Source: Streptomyces sp. NRRL B-1140
Lineage (GTDB): Bacteria; Actinomycetota; Actinomycetes; Streptomycetales; Streptomycetaceae
Direction of reading: 5' to 3'
Length of the DNA: 64,000 nucleotides
NCBI RefSeq assembly: GCF_001280065.1
Contig: NZ_LGEA01000101.1
Span: 62,001-126,000 of the forward strand
In this document: positions 15,389 through 23,382 of the stretch, piece by piece
Layout: each line of letters starts with the position of its first letter
How positions within the stretch are numbered: the first letter of the stretch is position 1
Position numbers and translations under genes: made by a program
Notes under the pieces: generated by a model
Told to the model about the DNA's origin: nothing
The model's input: only the letters and a program-made list of their open reading frames with translations
Database searches by the model: none

Positions 15389-16650
15389 GCCCACGTGAGG
15401 TGCTCCCGGTTGTGTGCGATCAGCCGGTCCGTGAGCGTCTCGGCGTACGCGTACTGGCCGACCAAGGGGTGGGAGAGGAGGGCGCGGAAGACGCGGTCCC
15501 GGCCGCCGAGCAGGGCGGCCTGGAGGGCCAGGTCCTCGTAGGCCGTGACGTCGGCCGTCAGGCCCGCGTAGAGCGGGTCCACGGGCGGGACGGGGAGCGG
15601 GGTCGCGCCCTTGGCCCCCACGGCCGCCTGGACCTCGATCACCGCGTCGTCGGGGAGGAACGGCAGCGTGCCCCGGTTGTACGTGTTCACCACCTGGTAC
15701 GGCGAGCCACCGCCGCCCAGCAGGGCCGCCGCCAGGTCCACCGCCGCCTCCGAGTAGAAGGCACCGCCCCGCTGGGCGAGCAACTCCGGCTTCTCGTCCA
15801 GGGCCGGGTCGGCGTACATCGCGAGCAACCGGCGTTCCATCTCGGCGACTTCCGCCGCCCGGGACGGCTTCGTCCCCAGTTCCCGTACGACCTCGTCGTG
15901 CGCGTAGTAGTAACGCAGGTAGTAGGAGGGGACCACGCCCAGCGTGTCCAGCAGGGGGCGGGGCAGGCGGAGGTCCGCCGCGATCGTGTCGCCGTGCTCG
16001 CCCAGCAGCTTCGGCAGGACGTCCTCGCCTTCCGGGCCGCCGAGGCGTACGGCCGTCTCCCAGGTGAGGTGGTTGAGGCCGACGTGGTCCAGGTGGATCG
16101 CGGAGGCCTCCACGGAGAGCAGGGCGGCGAGCTTGCGCTGGAGGCCGATCGCCACGTTGCACAGGCCCACCGCCTTGTGGCCCGCCTGGAGCAGGGCGCG
16201 GGTCACGATGCCCACCGGGTTCGTGAAGTCGATGATCCAGGCGCGGGGGTTGGTGCGGCGGACGCGGTCCGCGATGTCCAGGACGACCGGGACCGTGCGC
16301 AGGGCCTTGGCCAGGCCGCCGGCGCCGGTGGTCTCCTGTCCCACGCAGCCGCATTCCAGCGGCCAGGTCTCGTCCTGCTCGCGCGCCGCCTGTCCGCCCA
16401 CGCGCAGTTGCAGGAGGACCGCGTCCGCGCCGTCCACCGCCTCGTCGAGGTCGGAGGTGGTGGTGATGCGGCCCGCGTGGTCCTGGCGGGCGAACATGCG
16501 GCGGGCCAGGCCGCCGACCAGGTCGAGGCGGTCCTGGGCGGGGTCCATCAGGACCAGTTCCTCCACGGGCAGGGTGTCCCTCAGGCGGGCGAAGCCGTCC
16601 ACGAGTTCGGGGGTGTAGGTCGAGCCTCCGCCGACCACGGTGAGTTTCAT
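15385..16650 (-). CDS. csnH: GH4-family 6-phospho-beta-glycosidase (CsnH-like)
   Basis: 421 residues, the normal GH4 length. N-terminal NAD-binding motif VVGGGSTYTPELV, the IIDFTNPVGI segment, the metal/catalytic cysteine region GLCNVAIG and GLNHLTW. GH4 enzymes use NAD+ and Mn2+ in an oxidation-elimination mechanism and usually need 6-phosphorylated disaccharides. No PTS is present here; an ABC importer delivers unphosphorylated sugar, so the adjacent kinase may make the substrate. The ATG lies 2 bp after the permease stop; longer upstream frame rejected because MKLTVVGGGS is the family start. Confidence 0.9.
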   Translation of the reverse strand: MKLTVVGGGSTYTPELVDGFARLRDTLPVEELVLMDPAQDRLDLVGGLARRMFARQDHAGRITTTSDLDEAVDGADAVLLQLRVGGQAAREQDETWPLECGCVGQETTGAGGLAKALRTVPVVLDIADRVRRTNPRAWIIDFTNPVGIVTRALLQAGHKAVGLCNVAIGLQRKLAALLSVEASAIHLDHVGLNHLTWETAVRLGGPEGEDVLPKLLGEHGDTIAADLRLPRPLLDTLGVVPSYYLRYYYAHDEVVRELGTKPSRAAEVAEMERRLLAMYADPALDEKPELLAQRGGAFYSEAAVDLAAALLGGGGSPYQVVNTYNRGTLPFLPDDAVIEVQAAVGAKGATPLPVPPVDPLYAGLTADVTAYEDLALQAALLGGRDRVFRALLSHPLVGQYAYAETLTDRLIAHNREHLTWA

Positions 16651-16652
16651 GT

Positions 16653-17546
16653 CTAACCCTTCACTCCGGTGAGCGTGACACCCTCGACGAACGCCTTCTG
16701 GGCGAAGAAGAACACGAGGATCACGGGGGCCATGACCAGCACGGTGGCGGCCATGGTGAGGTTCCAGTCGGTGTGGTGCGCGCCCTTGAACGACTCCAGG
16801 CCGTAGGAGAGCGTCCAGGCGCCCGGGTTCTCCGAGGCGTAGATCTGGGGGCCGAAGTAGTCGTTCCACGCGTAGAAGAACTGGAAGAGCGCCACTGCGG
16901 CAATGCCCGGCCTGGCCATCGGCAGAACGACCTTCAGCAGCGTGCGCAGGTCGCCGCAGCCGTCGACCCTCGCCGCGTCCAGGTACTCGTCGGGGATCGT
17001 GGTGAGGAACTGGCGCAGCAGGAAGATCGAGAACGCGTCGCCGAACGCCATGGGGATGATCAGCGGCCAGAGCGTGCCGGACAGGTCCAGCTGCTTCGCC
17101 CAGAACAGGTACATCGGGATGACGATCACCTGCGGCGGCAGCATCATCATCGAGATGACCAGCATCAGGGCCAGGTTGCGGCCCCGGAAGCGGAACTTGG
17201 CCAGGGCGTAGGCCACCGGGAGTGAGGAGACGACCGTGAGGACCGTGCCCAGGCCCGCGTAGATCAGGGTGTTCTTCCACCAGGCGAGGAAGCCGGGGGT
17301 GTCGAAGACGGTGGCGTAGTTGCCCCACTCCCAGGTGTGCGGGATCAGGTCGCGGCTGAGCGCCTGGCTGTCGCTCATGAGGGACGTGAGGAGGACGAAC
17401 ACGAAGGGGAGCGCGAAGAACAGGGCCGCCGCGATGCCGAGGGAGTGGATCGCGATCCATTGCAGCAGCGCCCTGTGGCGGGCCGTGCGCTGCGCCGGCG
17501 ACGGGGGTGTCGCCGGCTCCAGGGGCTTGTCGAGCACCTGCGTCAT
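16653..17546 (-). CDS. csnG: Carbohydrate ABC transporter permease (CsnG-like)
   Basis: 297 residues with six predicted membrane helices, MalG/CUT1 type. The coupling EAA-like loop DAARVDGCGDLRTLLKVVLP is at about 190-210. Works with the preceding permease and binding protein to import oligosaccharides. No ATPase gene is in the operon; in Streptomyces CUT1 importers a shared MsiK ATPase encoded elsewhere supplies energy, so this is expected. Overlaps the upstream permease gene by 4 bp. Confidence 0.88.
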   Translation of the reverse strand: MTQVLDKPLEPATPPSPAQRTARHRALLQWIAIHSLGIAAALFFALPFVFVLLTSLMSDSQALSRDLIPHTWEWGNYATVFDTPGFLAWWKNTLIYAGLGTVLTVVSSLPVAYALAKFRFRGRNLALMLVISMMMLPPQVIVIPMYLFWAKQLDLSGTLWPLIIPMAFGDAFSIFLLRQFLTTIPDEYLDAARVDGCGDLRTLLKVVLPMARPGIAAVALFQFFYAWNDYFGPQIYASENPGAWTLSYGLESFKGAHHTDWNLTMAATVLVMAPVILVFFFAQKAFVEGVTLTGVKG

Positions 17547-18487
17547 CGTTCACCTGCCTGGATCAGGCCGCCCCGGCGGCGCATCAGGAGTGCCGTGAAG
17601 GCCATGGAGAGGGCGAAGAGGACCAGGGCGACCACACAGGCCGAGCCGTAGTCGAAGCGCTGGAAGCCCAGGTTGTAGACGAGTTGGGGGAGGGTGAGGG
17701 TCGACTTGTCGGGGTAGCCGGGCTCGAACAGCGTCCCCGCGCCCTGGATCACGCCCGAGGCGACCTTCCCGGCGATCAGCGGCTGTGTGTAGTACTGCAT
17801 CGTCTGGATCACGCCTGTGACCACCGCGAACATCACGATCGGCGAGATGGTCGGGAGCGTGACGTAGCGGAAGCGCTGCCAGGGGCTCGCGCCGTCCAGC
17901 TCGGCCGCCTCGTACTGCTCCTTCGGCACGTCGAGCAGGGCCGCCATGAAGATGACCATCAGGTCGCCGATGCCCCACAGGGCCAGCAGGGTCAGCGCAG
18001 GCTTCGACCAGGCGGGGTCGTTGAACCAGCCGGGGGTGGGGAGTCCGGCCTTCTCCAGGATCGAGTTCACCGGGCCCGTGCCGGGGTTGAGGAGGAAGGC
18101 GAAGGCCATCGTGGCCGCCACGGGCGGGGCCAGGTACGGCAGGTAGAAGAGGGTGCGGAAGACGCCCGTGGCCGTCTTGACCTTGGTGATGAGCAGGCCC
18201 ACGCCCAGGCCGAAGGCGACCCGGAGCGTGACCATGACGACGACCAGCCACAGGGTGTTGCGCAGGGCGGGCCAGAAGAGGGGGTAGTGCTCGACGACGT
18301 ACACCCAGTTCTTCGTGCCGCTCCACGTGGGCGGCTTGAAGCCGTCGTAGTGCATGAAGGAGAAGTAGACGGTGGAGAGCAGGGGATAGGCGAAGAAGAC
18401 CGTGAAGCCGATCAGCCAGGGGGAGAGGAAGGCGAGGGTGCGCAGGGTCGAGCGGCGGTGTTTCGCCCGCAGTGTGCAGGTGCTCAT
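17543..18487 (-). CDS. csnF: Carbohydrate ABC transporter permease (CsnF-like)
   Basis: 314 residues, six predicted helices, MalF/CUT1 type. Cytoplasmic start RAKHRRSTLRTLAFLSPWLIGFTVFFAYPLL and coupling loop EAAELDGASPWQRFRYVTLP. Starts 3 bp after the stop of the binding-protein gene and overlaps the next permease by 4 bp, so both subunits are translated together. Membrane partner of the sugar importer. Confidence 0.88.
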   Translation of the reverse strand: MSTCTLRAKHRRSTLRTLAFLSPWLIGFTVFFAYPLLSTVYFSFMHYDGFKPPTWSGTKNWVYVVEHYPLFWPALRNTLWLVVVMVTLRVAFGLGVGLLITKVKTATGVFRTLFYLPYLAPPVAATMAFAFLLNPGTGPVNSILEKAGLPTPGWFNDPAWSKPALTLLALWGIGDLMVIFMAALLDVPKEQYEAAELDGASPWQRFRYVTLPTISPIVMFAVVTGVIQTMQYYTQPLIAGKVASGVIQGAGTLFEPGYPDKSTLTLPQLVYNLGFQRFDYGSACVVALVLFALSMAFTALLMRRRGGLIQAGER

Positions 18488-18490
18488 GGG

Positions 18491-19828
18491 CTACTTCGCC
18501 TGCGCGATGTCCGTGTCGATCTGCCGGGCGGTTTCCCGGAGGCCCTTCCTCAGATCGGTCGCCTTGCCGCTCTCGTAGTCGTAGCCGAACTGCTGGATCG
18601 TGGTGAGGTACACACCGCCGTTGACGGAGGCGGGGGCCGTCGTGGAGTCCGGGTTCGCCGCGATCTCCAGGAACGTCTTGAAACGCGGGTCGTACTTCAG
18701 CTTCGGGGACTTCAGGGCCGCCAGCGTCGAGGGCACGTTGTGGATGGCGTTGGAGAAGTTCACCACCGCGTCGGTGTTCGTGGAGATGTACTTCACCAGC
18801 TCCCAGGCGGCGTTCTGCTTCCGGCTGGTCGCCGCGATACCGGCGATGGTGCCGGTGATGTAGCCCTTGCCGTACTCGTCGGCCCGGTCGTCGGGGACGG
18901 GCAGCGGGGCGACGCCGATGCCGAACTTCGGCTTGGTGGCCAGGGCCATGCCCAGGCGCCACTCGCCGTCGAGCTGCATGGCGACCTGGCCGGTGTGGAA
19001 GGGGTGCTTGGGGCCCCATTCGTCGCCGAGCTTCGAGCGGTAGGTCTCCAGCTTGCGGTAGCCGCCGAGTGAGTCGACCAGTTTCTTCTGGACCGTGAAG
19101 GCCTGGGCGAAGGCGGGGTCCTTCGCGACGTTCGACTTGCCGTTCCTGTCGAAGTACTTCGGGGAGAACTGGCCGAGGTAGTGCTCGGTGGTGGTCTCCC
19201 AGCCGTGGTAGTTCGGCATGAAGCCGAGCTGCTGGTAGGTGTCGCCCTGGGGGATCGTCAGTTTCTCGGCGTCCTTCTCGAATTCCGACCAGGTCTTCGG
19301 CGGGCTGGTGATGCCGGCCTTCTTGAACGCTGTCTTGTTGTAGTAGAGGCCGTACGCGTCGCCGAGCAGGGGGACCGTGCAGCGGTTGCCCTCGAACCGG
19401 GTGTATTCGCTCATCGCCTTCGGGAAGGTCCGCTGCGGGTCGATGCCCGACTTCTCGAAGAACGGGTCGAGATCGACCAGGGCGCCCGAGGAACAGAACT
19501 TTCCGACGCTGTTCGTGGTGAACGACGAGATCACGTCCGGGGCCTTGGCGCCCCCGGTGCGCAGGGCCTGGTTCATCTTGTCGTCCGTCATGTTGCCGAC
19601 GACGTCGACGTGGATGTGGGGGTGCGTCTTCTCGAATCCGGCGACCAGGTCCTTGACGGCCTTCACCTCCGAGGGCGCGCTCCAGGCGTGCCAGAAGGTG
19701 AGGGTCGTCTCCTTGGACGCGTCGTCGCTCGCGCCCGCGCCCGACTGGCCGGTGCAGGCCGTGGCGAGGAGGGCGAGGGAGGAGCAGGCGGCGAGCGCAA
19801 ACTTCGCTTTTCTGGATTTTCCGGGCAT
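18491..19828 (-). CDS. csnE: Sugar-binding lipoprotein of ABC importer (CsnE-like)
   Basis: 445 residues. Signal peptide with lipobox-like LLATAC (Cys about 25) after KSRKAKFALAACSSLAL, then a family 1 solute-binding fold (TLTFWHAWSAPSEVKAVKDL; YNKTAFKKAG; MQLDGEWRLGM; TGTIAGIA). It should capture oligosaccharides outside the membrane for the two permeases that follow. The ATG at 19828 follows a GGGAGCT site and lies 53 bp after the ROK gene. By gene order the ligand is probably glucosamine oligosaccharide from chitosan. Confidence 0.88.
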   Translation of the reverse strand: MPGKSRKAKFALAACSSLALLATACTGQSGAGASDDASKETTLTFWHAWSAPSEVKAVKDLVAGFEKTHPHIHVDVVGNMTDDKMNQALRTGGAKAPDVISSFTTNSVGKFCSSGALVDLDPFFEKSGIDPQRTFPKAMSEYTRFEGNRCTVPLLGDAYGLYYNKTAFKKAGITSPPKTWSEFEKDAEKLTIPQGDTYQQLGFMPNYHGWETTTEHYLGQFSPKYFDRNGKSNVAKDPAFAQAFTVQKKLVDSLGGYRKLETYRSKLGDEWGPKHPFHTGQVAMQLDGEWRLGMALATKPKFGIGVAPLPVPDDRADEYGKGYITGTIAGIAATSRKQNAAWELVKYISTNTDAVVNFSNAIHNVPSTLAALKSPKLKYDPRFKTFLEIAANPDSTTAPASVNGGVYLTTIQQFGYDYESGKATDLRKGLRETARQIDTDIAQAK

Positions 19829-19881
19829 GGCGGAGCTCCCTGGGGCACGGGGGAAGAAGGGGATTACCGGGAGGGGGTGGG

Positions 19882-21105
19882 TCAGCGGGAGGTGTCGAAG
19901 ACCTCGTCGCGGGTGGTCGCGAGCGCGCTCTCCAGCGCGCCGCGCAGCACGGGGTGTTCACGGACGTCGCCCACGACCAGGCGCGGGCGGGACGCGGCCA
20001 GCTCTTCCAGTTCGGCCTGGACGAGGGCGCGCAGCGGCTCACCGCCCGAGGTGAGGACGGCTCCGCTCAGCACCACGAGCTCGGGGTCGAGGATCGAGAC
20101 CAGCGAGGCCAGACCGGTGGCCAGCCGGGTCGCGTAAGTCTGCAGGAGGTGCCGGTGGGCGTCGTCGCCCGACCGGGCCGCCCTCGCCAGCAGTTCGGCG
20201 GCCGCCTCGGCGTACGGGCCCTGCGGGGCGCCCTCGATGCCCAGTTCGCGGGCCAGGCGCGGGACGACCTGGGAGCCGGCCAGCTCCTGGTAGCCGCCGC
20301 TGTTGGCCTTGGTGACCCGGCGGACCAGGGGCGTGCCCGGCACCGGCAGGAAGCCGACCTCGCCGGCGCCGCCGGTCCAGCCGCGGTGCAGCCGGCCGCC
20401 GAGGACCAGGGCGGCGCCCAGGCCCTCCTGGTTCCACAGCAGCACGAAGTCCGCGTGGCCCCGGGCCGCCCCGAGGCGCTGTTCGGCGAGTGCGACCAGG
20501 TTGACGTCGTTCTCGTACTCGAACGGCATCGGCAGCGCGGCGGCGAGCTCGTCCAGCAGGGTGGGGGAGTGCCAGCCCGGGAGGTGGGCGGCGTAGCGCA
20601 GCCGGCCGGTGGCGGGGTCGAAGGCGCCGGGGGTGCCGATGACCAGGCGGTGGATGTCGTCCCGGGCGAGACCGGCCGCCTTCACCGCGCCGTCCAGGGC
20701 ATCGGTGACCTGCTGGACGACCGGGGTGCCGGTGCGCCTGCCGGGGGTGGGCAGCTCGTGGCGGCCGACGGTGCGGCCGGTGATGTCGGCGACGGCGGCG
20801 AGGATCCGCTGCGGGGTGACGTCGAGTCCGGCGGCGTGACCGGCCGCTGGGTTGACCTCGTAGAGCTGGGCGCTCGGGCCGGGCCGGCCTTCGGTGGTGC
20901 CGGTGGCCAGCACGAGACCCGCCGCCTCCAGGCGGGCCAGGAGCTGGGAGGCGGTCGGCTTGGACAGGCCGGTGAGCTTGCCGATCCGGGTGCGGGACAG
21001 GGGCCCGTGCTCCAGCAGCAGGTCCAGGGCGGCCCGGTCGTTCATGGCGCGCAGGACGCGCGGGGTGCCCGGCGTGCCGGCGGTTCCTGCCATGCGTGTC
21101 CACAC
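19882..21105 (-). CDS. csnR: ROK-family repressor (CsnR-like)
   Basis: 407 residues. N-terminal winged helix (about 15-75: RTRIGKLTGLSKPTASQLLARLEAAGL) followed by a ROK domain with GAPGAFD, FEYENDVNLVALAEQ and GLGAALVLGGRLHRG WTGGAGEVG. The Cys-rich zinc motif of ROK kinases is absent, consistent with a regulator. It heads its own operon, and a TAGGAAAGTTTCCTA palindrome lies 75 bp upstream. CsnR of Streptomyces represses the csn genes and chitosanase through a site of this type. GTG at 21105 is used here; the ATG at 21093 is an equally plausible start. Confidence 0.87.
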   Translation of the reverse strand: MWTRMAGTAGTPGTPRVLRAMNDRAALDLLLEHGPLSRTRIGKLTGLSKPTASQLLARLEAAGLVLATGTTEGRPGPSAQLYEVNPAAGHAAGLDVTPQRILAAVADITGRTVGRHELPTPGRRTGTPVVQQVTDALDGAVKAAGLARDDIHRLVIGTPGAFDPATGRLRYAAHLPGWHSPTLLDELAAALPMPFEYENDVNLVALAEQRLGAARGHADFVLLWNQEGLGAALVLGGRLHRGWTGGAGEVGFLPVPGTPLVRRVTKANSGGYQELAGSQVVPRLARELGIEGAPQGPYAEAAAELLARAARSGDDAHRHLLQTYATRLATGLASLVSILDPELVVLSGAVLTSGGEPLRALVQAELEELAASRPRLVVGDVREHPVLRGALESALATTRDEVFDTSR

Positions 21106-21179
21106 CTGCCCTTCGGCTGCTCAGCTTCTCAGTGATCGGGCGGGGAAGTCCATCGGGGAGCAACCCGCCCGACCACTGT

Positions 21180-21213
21180 TAGGAAAGTTTCCTATCGATG
21201 GGAGGAAAGTAGG
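21180..21213 (-). promoter_or_regulatory. ROK-repressor operator with extra half-site
   Basis: TAGGAAA-G-TTTCCTA (21180-21194) is a perfect 7-bp inverted repeat about a central G. A further half-site AGGAAAG follows at 21202-21208, 21 bp downstream. This is the operator form known for CsnR-like ROK repressors. It sits about 75 bp upstream of the ROK gene, where it can block the promoter of the whole six-gene operon. Confidence 0.8.
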
Positions 21214-21267
21214 CCCCCGTCGTGCGGGCGTCAAGAGGGGACGGCCCGTCGCCATCCGGACACACCG

Positions 21268-21302
21268 GAGGGCGGTGTCCGGCCGGACCGGACACCGCCC
21301 TC
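21268..21302 (-). terminator. Strong hairpin after the MscS gene
   Basis: AGGGCGGTGTCCGG (21269-21282) and CCGGACACCGCCCT (21288-21301) pair perfectly over 14 bp, with one further G-C pair outside, around a 5-nt loop. It lies 22 bp after the MscS stop and would end that transcript before the csn operator. Confidence 0.75.
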
Positions 21303-21323
21303 TCCGCGTACGGGCGGGTGCCG

Positions 21324-22433
21324 CTACTTCGTGGTGCTCGTCGGCGCGGGGGGAGTGAGCGGGGACGCCGCCGCCGACTGCGGGGACCCCGTGTTCGCGT
21401 ACACCGACGGCGCGGCCATGCCCGCCGTCGGGTCGACGGGCTGCTCCTCCACCGAGGCCGTGGCTCCGCCGACGATCCGGATGTCCGCCGCGTCGAAGGC
21501 ACGCTTGACGCGCCAGCGCAGTTCGCGCTCCACGGTCAGGGATTTGCCGGGCATCGTCTTGGCGGTGACGCGCACGACCATGGAGTCCAGCAGCACGCTG
21601 TCCAGACCGAGGACCTCGATCGGGCCCCACAGCAGTTCGTTCCAGGGCTCCTCGGCGCTCATCTTCTCGGCGACCTCGTCCAGGGTGGCCTTCACCTTGT
21701 CCAGGTCCTCCCCGGCGTGGACGGTGACGTCGACGTTGGCCGTGGCCCAGCCCTGCGAGAGGTTGCCGATGCGCTTGACCTCGCCGTTGCGGACGTACCA
21801 GATCTCGCCGCCGTCGCCGCGCAGCTTGGTCACGCGCAGGCCGACCTCGATCACCTCGCCGGAGGCGACGCCGGCGTCGATCGTGTCGCCGACGCCGTAC
21901 TGGTCCTCCAGGATCATGAAGACGCCGGACAGGAAGTCCGTGACGAGGTTGCGGGCGCCGAAGCCGATCGCCACACCGGCGACACCGGCCGAGGCGAGCA
22001 GCGGAGCGAGGTTGATCTGGAAGGTGCCGAGGATCATCAGCGCGGCGGTGCCGATGATCAGGAACGACGCCACCGAACGCAGCACCGAGCCGATGGCCTG
22101 CGAGCGCTGTCGCCGGCGCTCGACGTTCACGAGCAGGCCGCCGAGCGCGCTGCCGTCGACGGACTGCACGGTCCGGTTCATGCGGTCGATCAGCTTGGTG
22201 ATCGCCCGGCGTACGACGACCCTCAGCACCGCGGCTATCACCACGATGAGCAGGACCCTCAGCCCGATCGCCAGCCACGTCGACCAGTTCTGCTCGACCC
22301 AGCCGGCGGCGTTCGTGGCGCTCTCCTGGGCGTCCTGGAGCGAAGGCACTCTCGGGGACTGGGATTCCGAGGGGGTCGGCGACGGTGACGGGTCGGCGGC
22401 CATCAGGACGGCGTCCGCGAGGGACAAGGACAC
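21324..22433 (-). CDS. MscS-family mechanosensitive channel
   Basis: 369 residues. An N-terminal disordered, Ser/Pro-rich head (about 10-35), membrane helices around 50-75 and 120-165, then the MscS pore/beta domain: APLLASAGVAGVAIGFGARNLVTDFLSGVFMILEDQYGVGDTI. That segment is the glycine/alanine pore helix and beta-domain start typical of the family. It should open on membrane tension and release solutes in hypo-osmotic shock. The C-terminal tail is long and disordered (from about 315). Monocistronic, divergent from the HNH gene. Confidence 0.9.
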   Translation of the reverse strand: MSLSLADAVLMAADPSPSPTPSESQSPRVPSLQDAQESATNAAGWVEQNWSTWLAIGLRVLLIVVIAAVLRVVVRRAITKLIDRMNRTVQSVDGSALGGLLVNVERRRQRSQAIGSVLRSVASFLIIGTAALMILGTFQINLAPLLASAGVAGVAIGFGARNLVTDFLSGVFMILEDQYGVGDTIDAGVASGEVIEVGLRVTKLRGDGGEIWYVRNGEVKRIGNLSQGWATANVDVTVHAGEDLDKVKATLDEVAEKMSAEEPWNELLWGPIEVLGLDSVLLDSMVVRVTAKTMPGKSLTVERELRWRVKRAFDAADIRIVGGATASVEEQPVDPTAGMAAPSVYANTGSPQSAAASPLTPPAPTSTTK

Positions 22434-22745
22434 GGCAGGTACCTCCAGGTGCAGCGGTCCGCCCCGGTGCGGTGATTCAGGGGGTCAAGGTCACGGCAGG
22501 GTCACCGAAGGGGCAGAACCACCACACTAACGGGGCATTGTGTGTGCTCTCGCGGAATGTGTGAAGGAGAGACCGTGCTCACCTGGGCTTGAACGGGCCA
22601 TGATCCGGGGGATGAATGGGATGTGGTCGAAAACACTCCCAGCCCGTTACGGGGACATGGTGGCGCTTCCACCAGGCATGAGGGGAGACTGGCTACGAAT
22701 CGTCCCGGCGCGAGCCACGCGCCGCCGGCGTCCAAGGAGGCATCC
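22434..22745. promoter_or_regulatory. 312-bp divergent spacer between mscS and HNH genes
   Basis: No further gene is supported. An open frame continues upstream from the HNH start to 22623 but has no ribosome binding site or family similarity. The only firm element is AAGGAGG at 22734-22740, the site of the HNH gene. Both promoters must lie here; I could not assign them. Confidence 0.4.
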
Positions 22746-23282
22746 GTGCCGCATGTCCTGGTCCTCAACGCGTCGTACGAGCCGCTAGGTGTCGTACCGC
22801 TCCGCCGCGCGCTCGTCCTCGTCCTCGAGAACAAGGCCGTCTGCCTCGAGGAGTCCGGCGCCTATCTGCACAGCGCGACCGTCACAGTCCCCGCACCCAG
22901 CGTGGTCCGGCTCAAGCGATTCGTCCGGGTTCCCTATCGGGGGCCCGTTCCTCTGACCCGCCGGGCGCTGTTCGCCCGCGACGGGGGCCGGTGCATGTAC
23001 TGCGGTGGCGTCGCAACCAGCGTCGACCACGTCATCCCGCGCAGCCGCGGGGGCAAGCACGTCTGGGACAACGTGGTGGCGTCCTGCCGTCGCTGCAACC
23101 ACGTGAAGGCCGACCGGCACCTCTTCGAGATCGGCTGGCGGCTGCGCCACAAACCCGCCCCGCCGTCGGGTCTGGCCTGGCGCATCATCGGGACCGGCCA
23201 CAGGGACCCGCGCTGGCTGCCGTACCTGCAGCCGTTCGGCGCGGACGACGCCATGGCCCGGATCGACGGCATTTCCGCCTGA
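22746..23282 (+). CDS. HNH endonuclease
   Basis: 178 residues. Core: CMYCGG...VDHVIPRSRGGKHVWDN...CRRCNHVKADR, with the two CxxC zinc-knuckle pairs around the DH-N-type HNH metal centre, so a beta-beta-alpha-metal nuclease. The N-terminal region (VLVLNASYEPLGVVPLRRALVLVL) is the conserved head of the widespread actinobacterial HNH family. The biological role of this stand-alone family is not established; it is not next to a phage terminase or restriction partner. GTG start chosen because a perfect AAGGAGG lies 5 nt upstream. Confidence 0.9.
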   Translation: MPHVLVLNASYEPLGVVPLRRALVLVLENKAVCLEESGAYLHSATVTVPAPSVVRLKRFVRVPYRGPVPLTRRALFARDGGRCMYCGGVATSVDHVIPRSRGGKHVWDNVVASCRRCNHVKADRHLFEIGWRLRHKPAPPSGLAWRIIGTGHRDPRWLPYLQPFGADDAMARIDGISA

Positions 23283-23320
23283 CGAGGATCCGGGCCTTCG
23301 TGCAGCCGCGCACCCGTGAG

Positions 23321-23355
23321 CCGGCCCCGGGGGTCCCCTGTTCCCCCGGGGCCGG
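23321..23355. terminator. Bidirectional terminator
   Basis: CCGGCCCCGGGGG (23321-23333) and CCCCCGGGGCCGG (23343-23355) form a perfect 13-bp stem between the convergent HNH and FtsX-type genes. No T run, as is common at this GC content. Confidence 0.75.
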
Positions 23356-23382
23356 CCGGTCATGGGCCGGCTGTGCCGGCGC

